DNA of 64,000 nt from Poriferisodalis sp965221945. Lineage in GTDB: Bacteria > Actinomycetota > Acidimicrobiia > Acidimicrobiales > Poriferisodalaceae. The stretch covers positions 744,001 to 808,000 of the forward strand of contig NZ_OZ244925.1 of NCBI RefSeq assembly GCF_965221945.1. The letters run 5' to 3'. The number at the start of each line of letters is the position of its first letter. Position 1 is the first letter of the stretch. Under the pieces are notes generated by a model. That model was not told the DNA's origin. It saw only the letters and a program-made list of their open reading frames with translations, and ran no database searches. A program made the position numbers and the translations under genes. Shown here piece after piece: positions 42,972 through 52,234 of this stretch.

Positions 42972-43315
42972 AGTGGTTGCTCGACGAGATGTTCCCGCCC
43001 GCGGCTGCTGCCGAATTGCGGCGACTGGGCCACGACGCCCGCAGCGTCGCTGGCTCAGTGTTGGCGGGCAGCGACGACGAGCATCTCTACGGGTTGGCCG
43101 CAGATGAGGGTCGCGTCGTCGTGACGGAGAACTTCGCCGACTACGCGTCCTTGGTGGCACAGAACTTGGAGCGCGGCGCTCCCCATGGACTTGTCACCTT
43201 CGTTCGAAAAAGTGACTTGCCCTCGGGCAGCGCGTTGGGGCCAGCGCTCGCGCGTCGCCTCGATGCATGGGCGAACGCCAATCCGTCGCCGTCGCCTGGG
43301 CTGCACTGGCCGTGA
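42968..43315 (+). CDS. DUF5615 PIN-like toxin
   Basis: The 115-residue protein reads VKWLLDEMFPPAAAAELRRL, then GHDARSVAG, DEHLYGLAADEGRVVVTENF and ADYASL, the Mut7-C/DUF5615 PIN-like fold with acidic residues in LLDE and TENFADY. It would be an RNase-type toxin held by the overlapping upstream DUF433 protein. The gene seems complete. The start overlap argues for coupled translation. Confidence 0.82.
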   Translation: MKWLLDEMFPPAAAAELRRLGHDARSVAGSVLAGSDDEHLYGLAADEGRVVVTENFADYASLVAQNLERGAPHGLVTFVRKSDLPSGSALGPALARRLDAWANANPSPSPGLHWP

Positions 43316-43445
43316 CGACACGATTCAACTCGCTGACACCTGACGACCTGGGACGGAATGATCACAAGTTCATCGGTCAGGGAGAATGGAAACCCGAGAA
43401 GCAATGGGGCGTAGGGTCGCCCGAGCTCAGCGGGCGGTCGGGAAT

Positions 43446-43570
43446 CCCAGATCGCCGGTGCCCACTACGGAGCAGAAGCGATCCCGGCAACATGGCGGGC
43501 CAAGCTCGCCATGGCAGACGAAATCACCTCGCTCTCCGACCGACTCTACGACCAGGCCCAATTGGCTTGA
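43446..43570 (+). pseudogene. C-terminal fragment of a second ADP-ribosylglycohydrolase gene
   Basis: This stretch codes QIAGAHYGAEAIPATWRAKL then AMADEITSLSDRLYDQAQLA and a stop, close to the last 40 codons of the intact gene (42266-42388) with several silent and replacement changes. Upstream DNA (43316-43445) does not continue the homology. In the 423-bp gene-poor stretch 43316-43738 I see only this fragment and the operator candidate at 43705; 43571-43704 holds nothing else. Confidence 0.85.
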
Positions 43571-43704
43571 GTCCTGACCCCTTGCACCAGAGTCATTACC
43601 GCTGGGTTTGTCTCCTCATGGTTTAGGTGCCGACGGCGCAGGACTCCTTAAGGCGGTGTCGAGCTTGAGGTGCTCATGGAGCAGCTCGTCGTAGGCGTAT
43701 GGAG

Positions 43705-43730
43705 CCATATCTGCATATCTCGCGATATGG
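43705..43730. promoter_or_regulatory. Inverted-repeat operator candidate of vapBC
   Basis: CCATATC and GATATGG are perfect 7-bp arms separated by 12 bp, just upstream of the antitoxin start. Position and symmetry fit VapB autoregulation. Confidence 0.5.
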
Positions 43731-43738
43731 TTGTGTAT

Positions 43739-43978
43739 GTGAAAACGACGATCAACTTGCCCGATGGGCTTGCAGACATGGCGAAGCGCCGCGCCGCAGA
43801 GCGTGGGTGCACCTTCACGGCTCTGGTCGTTGAAGGTCTTCACCACGTACTGAGCGAGGTGTCGGAGGTTCGCCGGGCGCCGCTGCCGATATGGGGCAGC
43901 GCGAGTGATCAGGTTCTCGTCGATCCCGCAGACAAAGAGGCACTCGGCAGCGCCCTTGACGCCGACGGCTGGAAATGA
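43739..43978 (+). CDS. vapB: VapB-type antitoxin
   Basis: The 79-residue protein starts VKTTINLPDGLADMAKRRAA, then ERGCTFTALVVEGLHHVL, a ribbon-helix-helix antitoxin of the VapB/DUF2191 kind, with a C-terminal tail (LPIWGSASDQVLVDPADKEA). GTG 43739 is preferred because the family begins (M)KTTI and the in-frame ATG at 43727 lies inside the palindrome at 43705-43730. The stop overlaps the toxin start as ATGA. The pair looks intact. Confidence 0.85.
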   Translation: MKTTINLPDGLADMAKRRAAERGCTFTALVVEGLHHVLSEVSEVRRAPLPIWGSASDQVLVDPADKEALGSALDADGWK

Positions 43979-44412
43979 TCTGCCCAGACGTCAATGTGCT
44001 GGTGTATGCCTACCGTGGCGATCTCGACGAGCACCAGACGTTCCGCCGCTGGCTGGACGCTGCGCTCGACGGCCCAGAACCATTCGGTCTCATCGACGTA
44101 GTCCTGACCGGGTTTCTCCGTGTCGTGACGAATCGCCGGGTATTCGCGAATCCTGCCCCCACCACGGCCGCCCTCTCATTCGTGGACGCGTTGCGCGCCG
44201 CGCCGGCTGCCCGGCAGTTGCAGGTGACCGAGGCGACTTGGCGTCAGTTCTCGCAATTCGCTGAACGCGACTCATTCATCGCCGGCAACCTTGTGCCTGA
44301 TGCTTGGATCGCCGCGTTGGCCATCAGCAGCGGTGCCCGCGTCGCCACCGCCGATGCCGGTTTCGCTCGCTTCGACGGCCTGTCGTGGTTCAACCCGGCG
44401 CACGCCACATGA
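43975..44412 (+). CDS. vapC: VapC-type PIN-domain toxin
   Basis: The 145-residue toxin opens MICPDVNVLVYAYRGDLDEH with the first catalytic Asp, and has the later PIN acidic cluster in GNLVPDAWIAALAISSGARV and ATADAGFARFDGLSW. Its ATG overlaps the antitoxin stop. An RNase activity neutralised by the upstream VapB is expected. Downstream, from 44469, is a decayed piece of another antitoxin gene. Confidence 0.9.
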   Translation: MICPDVNVLVYAYRGDLDEHQTFRRWLDAALDGPEPFGLIDVVLTGFLRVVTNRRVFANPAPTTAALSFVDALRAAPAARQLQVTEATWRQFSQFAERDSFIAGNLVPDAWIAALAISSGARVATADAGFARFDGLSWFNPAHAT

Positions 44413-44468
44413 GTTCGCGCTCCCAATCGAGGCGACCTCACGAGTGGAGGCCGGAATGGCGGGGTACC

Positions 44469-44576
44469 AAGCGCCTGGACAACGTGTTGAGCGAAGTCGC
44501 AGCGTCGGCTGGCGGCTTCCAGGCGGCCGACAACCTGTCTCGCGATGAGCTGTACGAGCGTGGTGCGTTCCGCTAA
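44469..44576 (+). pseudogene. C-terminal fragment of a VapB-type antitoxin
   Basis: The fragment codes KRLDNVLSEVAASAGGFQAA then DNLSRDELYERGAFR and a stop. It matches the end of the intact antitoxin at 46126-46422 (RHLDDVLSVIATSAGGFRTA then DNLSREELHERSASR). After the stop, an overlapping ATGCGGAGG looks like the first codons of the missing vapC. The toxin is lost. Confidence 0.8.
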
Positions 44577-44620
44577 TGCGGAGGTTTGCCCCCAAGGCAA
44601 GTCCGCCGCCCAGCGACACT

Positions 44621-44664
44621 CAATTGCGGAAACTTTGTGCACAAATCGAATCGTTGCGGAAAGT
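44621..44664. repeat. TTGCGGAAA/GCACAA repeat element, copy 2
   Basis: CAATTGCGGAAAC, then the palindrome TTTGTGCACAAA at 44634-44645, then TTGCGGAAAG. It matches copy 1 closely, and similarity to copy 3 continues into CTGTGCGCTTG at 44665-44675. It lies downstream of the DUF222/HNH gene and directly after the vapB fragment. Confidence 0.65.
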
Positions 44665-44692
44665 GCTGTGCGCTTGGTGCGCCAATGGGCGC

Positions 44693-45883
44693 TCAGCGTG
44701 GCGGTGCTCGCGACCCGGTTCGGCCTTTGGTGTCGTTGGGTGGCCGAGTCGGGGGCTGGAGCCGGTAGCGGCCGGTGTCGGTGTTCTGTTCGACGGTGAA
44801 GCCTTCGTGGTGGATCTTGTCGTGGCATCGGTTGCAGACCGACACGAGGTTGCCGTAGTCGGTGGGGCCGTCGTCCTGCCATTCGATGATGTGGTGGGAT
44901 CGACAGTGGTTGGGAGACACACCGCAGCCGACACAGCCTTGGTCGCGCAACGCTAGCGCTGCGCGTTGAAGGTCGGTGGCGGTGCGGCGGCGGCGTCCCA
45001 TTCGCAGATCCCCTGTCGCGTGGTTGAAGATCGCGGGCAGCACATGCGCATCGGCGGCAACGTTGGCGATTTCCCCGATGGGGATCGGTGTGCCGTCTGA
45101 CAGACGCGCATTGGTGAGCTGGTGGTTCACCATGTCGTAGTCCGCCACGACCAGGAGCGAGGTGCCCGCAGGCCGCTGCGCGTCAGGTTCGAGAATCAGC
45201 TTCGCTATCGCGTCGGCAGTGCGCTGGGGATGGCTGGGCCGCGCTGTGGGGTCTTCGTGGTGGTACAGGTGGCGCTCCATTGCTGCGATCACCGTCGCCA
45301 GGCGAGCGCCAGTGACGCTGTCGAACTGTGCGTTGAGCACCACCATGCCGTTGTCACGGCTCGTGAACACCCGCCCCGAGCGCGCCTGGTGCTGTTGCTC
45401 GAGCAGCGAGGCGCCGTCGTCGCTGCTTTGGTCGGCCTGATGACGCGCCACGGTGCGACGGAACTCGTCATAACCCTCGCGCTGTGCCCGCTCAGCCAGG
45501 AACCCCTCGTCGATGGGGCCCTCGGTGGCGGCACGCGCGATCAGTCGTGCGTGCCCCACAGGAACCGAACCATCGGCCAGACCCTCACGAGTCATGTCCA
45601 GTTCGCTCAGCGCCACCGCTGCTTTGACATCCCCACGTGCCGCGCGCCCTGAGATCAGCAGCGTGTCTTTGGCGGCGTGCTCGGCAGCGGACGCACCTCT
45701 GCGGCGGGCGATCTCGCCCAACGCAGCAGCCTTCATTGCCGCCAGCGCCGAATCGGCCCGGCCGAGTTCTCTCAACCGGGCACGCAAGCCCGCATCGCAC
45801 AGCCCCGACACTTCCACCGGGTCCACACGCACCGCAGTGTCTGCGGCCCTGCCCTGCGAACCGGATTCGCCGCCGTTCTTCAT
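44693..45883 (-). CDS. DUF222-type protein with C-terminal HNH motif
   Basis: The 396-residue protein is of the actinobacterial DUF222/13E12-type group, with an alpha-helical N-terminal region (ELGRADSALAAMKAAALGEI) and an HNH nuclease motif, CVGCGVSPNHCRSHHIIEW then NLVSVCNRCHDKIHHEGF, with zinc-type CxxC pairs. Copies are numerous in actinobacterial genomes and are thought to be mobile or nuclease-like, with no defined function. Downstream lies a copy of the TTGCGGAAA element and upstream a fragment of mmsA, the two being neighbours at the intact mmsA locus; this suggests that the gene sits in a rearranged duplicate of that locus. Confidence 0.87.
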   Translation of the reverse strand: MKNGGESGSQGRAADTAVRVDPVEVSGLCDAGLRARLRELGRADSALAAMKAAALGEIARRRGASAAEHAAKDTLLISGRAARGDVKAAVALSELDMTREGLADGSVPVGHARLIARAATEGPIDEGFLAERAQREGYDEFRRTVARHQADQSSDDGASLLEQQHQARSGRVFTSRDNGMVVLNAQFDSVTGARLATVIAAMERHLYHHEDPTARPSHPQRTADAIAKLILEPDAQRPAGTSLLVVADYDMVNHQLTNARLSDGTPIPIGEIANVAADAHVLPAIFNHATGDLRMGRRRRTATDLQRAALALRDQGCVGCGVSPNHCRSHHIIEWQDDGPTDYGNLVSVCNRCHDKIHHEGFTVEQNTDTGRYRLQPPTRPPNDTKGRTGSRAPPR

Positions 45884-45942
45884 GGGAACAAATGTACGAG
45901 AGGGGTGTCACAGCCATGATGTTGGGGTCAGCGGTCGGGCCC

Positions 45943-46004
45943 GGGATCGCCGCGTTCACGCCGACCATCCCGACCGGGGCTTCCCGCCGGAACCGCCGTG
46001 CCGC
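45943..46004 (-). pseudogene. 62-bp fragment matching mmsA
   Basis: On the minus strand it codes RRFRREAPVGMVGVNAAIP, matching RRFRREAPVGMIGVNVAIP of the intact mmsA product (50681-50742), with most DNA positions identical. Neither side continues the homology. It lies between the DUF222/HNH gene and a VapBC module. Confidence 0.8.
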
Positions 46005-46091
46005 CCCGCGTGTGCACAGCACCCTCGGACCCGCTCGTAAGTGGGCGGAGGGGCGGCGATCCAAGCCGATGGCTGTGGCACGCAGATAACG

Positions 46092-46114
46092 TGTGTCACA
46101 ATTACTGTGGCACA
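46092..46114. promoter_or_regulatory. Operator candidate of vapBC
   Basis: Two palindromic sites, TGTGTCACA (46092-46100) and TGTGGCACA (46106-46114), lie 14 bp apart centre to centre and 11 bp before the antitoxin start. This is the expected place for antitoxin binding. Confidence 0.5.
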
Positions 46115-46125
46115 GCAGGAGACTG

Positions 46126-46422
46126 ATGGACATGCGAAACATCACGGTGGCAATTGACGACGACACGCACCGGTTGGCGCGCATTCGCGCTGCTGAGCTG
46201 GACACCTCGGTGTCTGCGCTGGTTCGCGGCTACCTCAGGCGTCTTGCGAGTGGCGATGGCGGCGTGCTGCATGACGACGACGACCTGCCTGAGACGGCAC
46301 AGCAGCGGCGGAGCAGGCACCTTGACGACGTGCTGAGCGTCATAGCTACGTCAGCTGGCGGCTTCCGGACGGCTGACAATCTGTCGCGCGAAGAACTGCA
46401 CGAGCGCAGTGCGTCTCGTTGA
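46126..46422 (+). CDS. vapB: VapB-type antitoxin
   Basis: The 98-residue protein contains MRNITVAIDDDTHRLARIRA then AELDTSVSALVRGYLRRLAS, a clear ribbon-helix-helix domain, and the C-terminal tail RHLDDVLSVIATSAGGFRTA with DNLSREELHERSASR. ATG 46126 has GGAG four bases upstream; ATG 46132 would start exactly at MRNITV. The toxin gene starts 14 bp before the stop. A decayed copy of its 3' end lies at 44469-44576. Confidence 0.88.
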   Translation: MDMRNITVAIDDDTHRLARIRAAELDTSVSALVRGYLRRLASGDGGVLHDDDDLPETAQQRRSRHLDDVLSVIATSAGGFRTADNLSREELHERSASR

Positions 46423-46822
46423 CACGAACGTCCTGCTCTACGCGGCAAGTCCCGCGCCCGACGATGCCGCCAAGCACGGACTCGCCGTGGCGCTGCTCAA
46501 GCAGCCCGACCTGGCGCTCTCGGTGCAGGTGCTGGCCGAGTTCCTCGTTCAGGCCACTCGACGCAGCCGCCCCCATGCCCTCAGTGCCGAACTGGCGATG
46601 CGCTTTCTCAGCGTCTTCGACGACTTCTCGGTCCAGCCGATCACGGCCGAGGTCTTTCGTGCTGGTGTGTCGCTCAGCCAGCGCTTCGGATTGTCCTACT
46701 GGGATGGCGCGATCCTTGCTGCTGCGCAGGCATTGGGCTGCGATGCCGTGTACTCCGAGGACATGAGCGCACAGCAGGACTACGACGGCTTGCGGGTCAT
46801 CAACCCATTCGTCGAGCAGTGA
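46409..46822 (+). CDS. vapC: VapC-type PIN-domain toxin
   Basis: The 137-residue toxin begins VRLVDTNVLLYAASPAPDDA, has Glu in QVLAEFLVQATR, Asp in GLSYWDGAILAAAQALGC and the final acidic residues in AVYSEDMSAQQDYDG, so all four PIN positions are filled. GTG 46409 overlaps the antitoxin gene by 14 bp, indicating coupled translation. An RNase toxin is expected. Confidence 0.92.
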   Translation: MRLVDTNVLLYAASPAPDDAAKHGLAVALLKQPDLALSVQVLAEFLVQATRRSRPHALSAELAMRFLSVFDDFSVQPITAEVFRAGVSLSQRFGLSYWDGAILAAAQALGCDAVYSEDMSAQQDYDGLRVINPFVEQ

Positions 46823-46864
46823 CGGCCATCGAAGCGTCCGGGTGCCGCAGATCGCCCGACGGGA

Positions 46865-48697
46865 TCACCAACCCGCGCGGTCAAGCAGCTCCTTGAGCCG
46901 GCGCTTCGCCCGGTGCTCAGTCCGGACGCGTTGCAGCAGCGAATCGAACAATTGCGGCTCGTCCGCATCGGCTGCCAGACGCTGAATTCGAGACATCAGA
47001 TCGACGGCGGACTTGTATTGGTTGGCCTTCTTGCGATCGATGATCGCCAGCGCCGCCGAGGCATAGACCGTGATCGAGTCACGAGGTGAGTGTTGCTCTC
47101 GCTCCCTCGCGAGCGTCATCCACATCTGGCTGCTCGTGCCCAGCTGCACAGCCGTGTCCCATGCTTGCTGAGCGTGACCCTCGAAGAGCAGGATCTCCGT
47201 CAAGATGACTGCTGCTGCTGCGGGCGCGGCGGAAGCGTCGTCAGACATGACGTCTTCGGGCACCGAACCATCAGCCGGCGCCCTGCTAGCCAGCAACGTG
47301 TTGTCACCGCTCGGATCGAGCAGTGTGAGCAGATGCTTGCGGCCTCGGCTCAGCCAGTCGACACCGGTGTCCTCCTGCTTCAGGCGGCGAAAATTGCTCA
47401 GCGACGGACTCGCCTCGAACGTCTTCCAGTACAGATCGACGGCGGCTCCGGTCTCGCCCCGCTCGCGCAGCTTGCGAGCCAGAAAATCGCGGGTATTACC
47501 GGCATGCCATGAGCCGTGCCTCATGCCTGACAGACCCCGACGGGCCCACTCGACAGCTTCGTCGTCACGACCGGCCCGTTCGAACGCAGCGGCGATCTCG
47601 ACCATGTCGGTGGGGTGAATTCGCTCGCGCCGGTGCGCCTCGATGAGCGCGTCGGGGTCGTCCATGGCAAGCGCCCAACCGATCATCGCTTCACGCAGCC
47701 GGGACACGTCCGACGACCAGCCGTCGTCTTTGGGGTCGATCTGCCGCCATTGGGGCTCGATTGCACGGCGGAACGCGGTCAGCCCTGAGGGGCCGAGTAC
47801 TTCCGCATATCTCGCTGCCGACCGGTGGAATCCGTCCAGTTCTGACGTCATTTCGAGCTTCGCGAGGCGCTTCGCCAGCTTGACCGGGTCTGATGTGCTC
47901 TGCTCGCACGCCTGAAGATGCAGATCCGCCAGTCGGTCGGATATGACCGTCAGCCACCCGTCAGAGTCGTCCACACGGCCCATGGCCATGTCCGCCCGCC
48001 TGTGCGCATATTCAGCGAGCTGCGCTGCTTCGGGGCCATGACCTGCATCGCAGATATCCACGATCGCGTCGATCATGTCGTCGACAATCGCTGCCCATTC
48101 AGGAGCTTCGTGATAGCTCACATGACGCCGGGCGCCAAGAACGCCCTTGATCCGCTGACGCCATTCATCGAGGTCCGGCCCTATGCCTTGCTCGGACCTC
48201 GCTTCGAGCAGCAGGCGTTCGCGTAAGCGCCAATCGTCGGCAGCCTGCTGCAGCACGATCTCCGCCAGCCGTTCGACATCGAGCCGGTGCACGAACCCCT
48301 CGAGCAGGAGGACATCAGGGTCGGCGCTTCGGCTGTGCTGCGACGGCCGCGTCGGCTCGCTCGCGCCTTCGGGACGCTCGCCGGTGCGCAGCAGCGACAA
48401 TGCCACGGCGACGCAATGCTTGCAGAACGAGCCGTCTTCGGCCGCAGGGCACGAGCACGACCAGTTCAGCGTGTCGGCGTCGAGCCACAACTCGACGTCG
48501 TACGGCATTGTTCCGCGCACCGTCGCGCGCACCCCTTTGTCGCTCGCTGCCGCCGATTCCACCCGACGGTCATTCAGGTATCCGACCCCTCGCTGAAAGG
48601 AGCGCAGACCGGCGAGTTCCTCGATCATGTGTTGGTCGAGCACTTCGTCCAATTCGTCTGAACGACTCGATCCACTCAGTTCCCTGATATCGGTCAC
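46865..48697 (-). CDS. SWIM zinc-finger protein
   Basis: The 610-residue protein has a SWIM domain near residues 60-105: WLDADTLNWSCSCPAAEDGS then FCKHCVAVALSLL, with the CxCx(n)CxH zinc signature. The remaining 500 residues are alpha-helical with TPR-like character (ALIEAHRRERIHPTDMVEIA, AAFERAGRDDEAVEWARRGL). SWIM proteins bind DNA or proteins and often lie next to SNF2 helicases, but none is here. Function unknown. The start ATG 48697 is followed by the family-like MTDIRELSGS. Confidence 0.85.
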   Translation of the reverse strand: MTDIRELSGSSRSDELDEVLDQHMIEELAGLRSFQRGVGYLNDRRVESAAASDKGVRATVRGTMPYDVELWLDADTLNWSCSCPAAEDGSFCKHCVAVALSLLRTGERPEGASEPTRPSQHSRSADPDVLLLEGFVHRLDVERLAEIVLQQAADDWRLRERLLLEARSEQGIGPDLDEWRQRIKGVLGARRHVSYHEAPEWAAIVDDMIDAIVDICDAGHGPEAAQLAEYAHRRADMAMGRVDDSDGWLTVISDRLADLHLQACEQSTSDPVKLAKRLAKLEMTSELDGFHRSAARYAEVLGPSGLTAFRRAIEPQWRQIDPKDDGWSSDVSRLREAMIGWALAMDDPDALIEAHRRERIHPTDMVEIAAAFERAGRDDEAVEWARRGLSGMRHGSWHAGNTRDFLARKLRERGETGAAVDLYWKTFEASPSLSNFRRLKQEDTGVDWLSRGRKHLLTLLDPSGDNTLLASRAPADGSVPEDVMSDDASAAPAAAAVILTEILLFEGHAQQAWDTAVQLGTSSQMWMTLAREREQHSPRDSITVYASAALAIIDRKKANQYKSAVDLMSRIQRLAADADEPQLFDSLLQRVRTEHRAKRRLKELLDRAGW

Positions 48698-48785
48698 GAC
48701 CTGATTTCCTAGTCGATGGCACCGAAGTCACGATGTTCGTGCAATGTCGCGCTTGCGTGGTGTGGTACCAGCACACCGATGGCTA

Positions 48786-50408
48786 CTACTGCGGCACCAG
48801 CATCCACTTGTTGCCACGGGTACGGGGTTCGGCGTGTGTGGATGCCACGATGCCATCGGCTCGGAGGCGACGTAGCCAGTTCAGCACCGTCTGTTTCGAG
48901 GTGCCGAGCGCTCCTGCCAGATCGACGCTGCTGCGCGGGCCAGCCTCAAGCAGACGGATCACCTGGTCTGGGGTGCCCTTGTACAGCTCGTGCGATTGAG
49001 CCTGCCGCCCCGCATTCGCCCCCGACGTGGGTGACCACGGATCGTGGTCGAAGGCGCCTGGAATGCGGTCGGAGCCGCCTATTGCCGAGACACCGATGCG
49101 GAAGTAGTCATCGCGGACCGTGGCGACCAACTCGCGTACCCGGTCATCTAGCTCAGGCGGTCCCATTCCCATCCGATCGAGGGCCTGTACTGCTGCACGC
49201 AATCCTGAACCTCGGTTCTCGCACACGGGCCTACCGGTACCTGGGATGACGACATCTTCGAGCAACCGTGCGAGCAGCGCATTTCGGGTGCTGCTGATGC
49301 TGGCATCAATGAGCTGCGCTACGTCGGTGTGCCCTGAGTGGATGCCGTGCAACCCGCCGGGGCTGGCAACCTCGAATCGATCTGGATACAGGGATATGCG
49401 CACCTGAGTGCCGTGAGCGCTCGGGTTGTAGTCGCGGTGCATGAGAGCATTTGCCACGATTTCGCGGATGGCCTCTGCTGGATAGTCCCAGATGTCTTGG
49501 CGGCCGGCGCCTTCCACGACTGATCGTCGTCGCATGTTGCGTTGCATTGCCGAGACGGCCTGCGCCACGATGGCCGGTATCGGCCCGTCGAGCGGCTGGT
49601 TGTCGATGAAACGCGTTCCGTCGGCCAGAGGCGACCCGTCCTCTGTCGGCAGCACGACGAATGAGGCGGCCAACTGTGGCACGAACTGCTGCGGATAGCG
49701 GCCGAGTGCCAGCAAACCCGCAAGCGTGACGGGCGAGCTGGGCTGCGGATCGATCAGAACGCCGAGCATGTGCAGCACTTCATGATCGGCGGCTTCGGTG
49801 AAGATCTCGCCGCGGCGTCGGCGAAGCCGTCTCAGCAGGTCGCTCATTAGCGCATCGTCCAGATGCTCCAAGCGGGCCCCGTCGACCGGCGCGGCATCAT
49901 CGTTCGGCTGTCCGCGACCCGAGACCATCACATGTATCTCGTAGTCCGTCAGGCGCCGGTTGCCGTCGTGAACCCGTGTGTACGAACCCTGACTCATTCC
50001 CTCGGCTCGGATATAGCAGGGTCGGTGTTGGTGTCCCAGTGGCGGGATACGAGCCGTAACGACAGGTTGGCCCTCGACATCGCAGATGCCGATATTCGGC
50101 CGAATCCTGGGCTCGAGGATATCTGAGCATTTCGACGCCAGATCGGCGGCGAGTTTCGCCGGGTTGATCGGAACTGGTAGGAAATCCGCATCGCTCAATC
50201 CAAGGATGAGTAGGCCCCCTCGGCCGTTGGAGAACGCCGAGATGGACTTCAGCGCGCTCTCTGGGAAGCCGCTCGCCGCGGACTTGACTTCGACCGTCTC
50301 GTAATCGGTAGCCGCAGCCCGAAGGTGCGGCACGGCGGCGTCCAGTTCCGCTTGGAGCTCTGCCGGTGCAGAAATGTGCTCCTCATTTTCGGCGTTCACA
50401 GCACCCAT
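48786..50408 (-). CDS. AlbA_2-domain putative DNA-binding ATPase/transcriptional regulator
   Basis: The 540-residue protein has an N-terminal AlbA_2 (Schlafen-like) domain (ETVEVKSAASGFPESALKSI then SAFSNGRGGLLILGL), a central GHKL-type ATP-binding region (EAIREIVANALMHRDYNP, FEVASPGGLHGIH, NRGSGLRAAVQAL) and a C-terminal winged helix (DLAGALGTSKQTVLNWLRRL). Family members are annotated as ATP-dependent regulators. ATG 50408 lies eight bases from a perfect inverted repeat, which suggests that the protein controls its own gene. The gene is in variable DNA between a SWIM gene and mmsA. Confidence 0.87.
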   Translation of the reverse strand: MGAVNAENEEHISAPAELQAELDAAVPHLRAAATDYETVEVKSAASGFPESALKSISAFSNGRGGLLILGLSDADFLPVPINPAKLAADLASKCSDILEPRIRPNIGICDVEGQPVVTARIPPLGHQHRPCYIRAEGMSQGSYTRVHDGNRRLTDYEIHVMVSGRGQPNDDAAPVDGARLEHLDDALMSDLLRRLRRRRGEIFTEAADHEVLHMLGVLIDPQPSSPVTLAGLLALGRYPQQFVPQLAASFVVLPTEDGSPLADGTRFIDNQPLDGPIPAIVAQAVSAMQRNMRRRSVVEGAGRQDIWDYPAEAIREIVANALMHRDYNPSAHGTQVRISLYPDRFEVASPGGLHGIHSGHTDVAQLIDASISSTRNALLARLLEDVVIPGTGRPVCENRGSGLRAAVQALDRMGMGPPELDDRVRELVATVRDDYFRIGVSAIGGSDRIPGAFDHDPWSPTSGANAGRQAQSHELYKGTPDQVIRLLEAGPRSSVDLAGALGTSKQTVLNWLRRLRADGIVASTHAEPRTRGNKWMLVPQ

Positions 50409-50415
50409 TCTAGCA

Positions 50416-50451
50416 GAGTTGTGCACATTGTGGAATTATTGTGCACAACTC
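50416..50451. promoter_or_regulatory. Perfect inverted-repeat operator candidate
   Basis: GAGTTGTGCACA and TGTGCACAACTC are perfect 12-bp arms with a 12-bp spacer. Each contains the palindrome TGTGCACA, and the two cores are exactly 20 bp apart, about two helical turns. It lies directly upstream of the AlbA_2 gene. Confidence 0.6.
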
Positions 50452-50468
50452 AAACCATTGCGGAAAAT
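50437..50468. repeat. TTGCGGAAA/GCACAA repeat element, copy 3
   Basis: TTGTGCACAACTCAAACC followed by ATTGCGGAAAATC matches copies 1 and 2 in the right half, and similarity to copy 2 returns at CTGTGCGCTTG near 50482-50492. Its left half overlaps the inverted repeat upstream of the AlbA_2 gene; mmsA ends just beyond. Confidence 0.6.
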
Positions 50469-50508
50469 CTTGTGGAAAGTTCTGTGCGCTTGATGCTCCA
50501 GCGATTGC

Positions 50509-52005
<1,497 letters not shown>

Positions 52006-52234
52006 GAGAGTCCTCCTTGCCGGCAGCGCCCAGTGCTTGACGAGCGCGCCGAATGACGCATCTTCGCAGCCTTGCGGGGTGAACGGGAACGCACTTGGGG
52101 GCGGCGCCGGGAGCAGCGTTGCGAGGTGATCGAAAATGCTCTTGAGAGCGGCTCTGGAAGCAGCGTTGGGGGTTGATCGGGCGTGCTGTAGGGAGCAGCG
52201 TTCCGCTTGGCGAGCCGTGGCTAGAGTCCGCGCC

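Noticed and set aside
43316..43445. Short ORF between the DUF5615 gene and the glycohydrolase fragment
   Set aside because: A frame beginning near 43317 exists but has no RBS, no family match, and runs out of frame through the glycohydrolase fragment.
48716..49249. Plus-strand ORF near the start of the SWIM gene
   Set aside because: It lies antisense to the AlbA_2 gene, whose frame carries clear AlbA_2, ATPase and winged-helix motifs.
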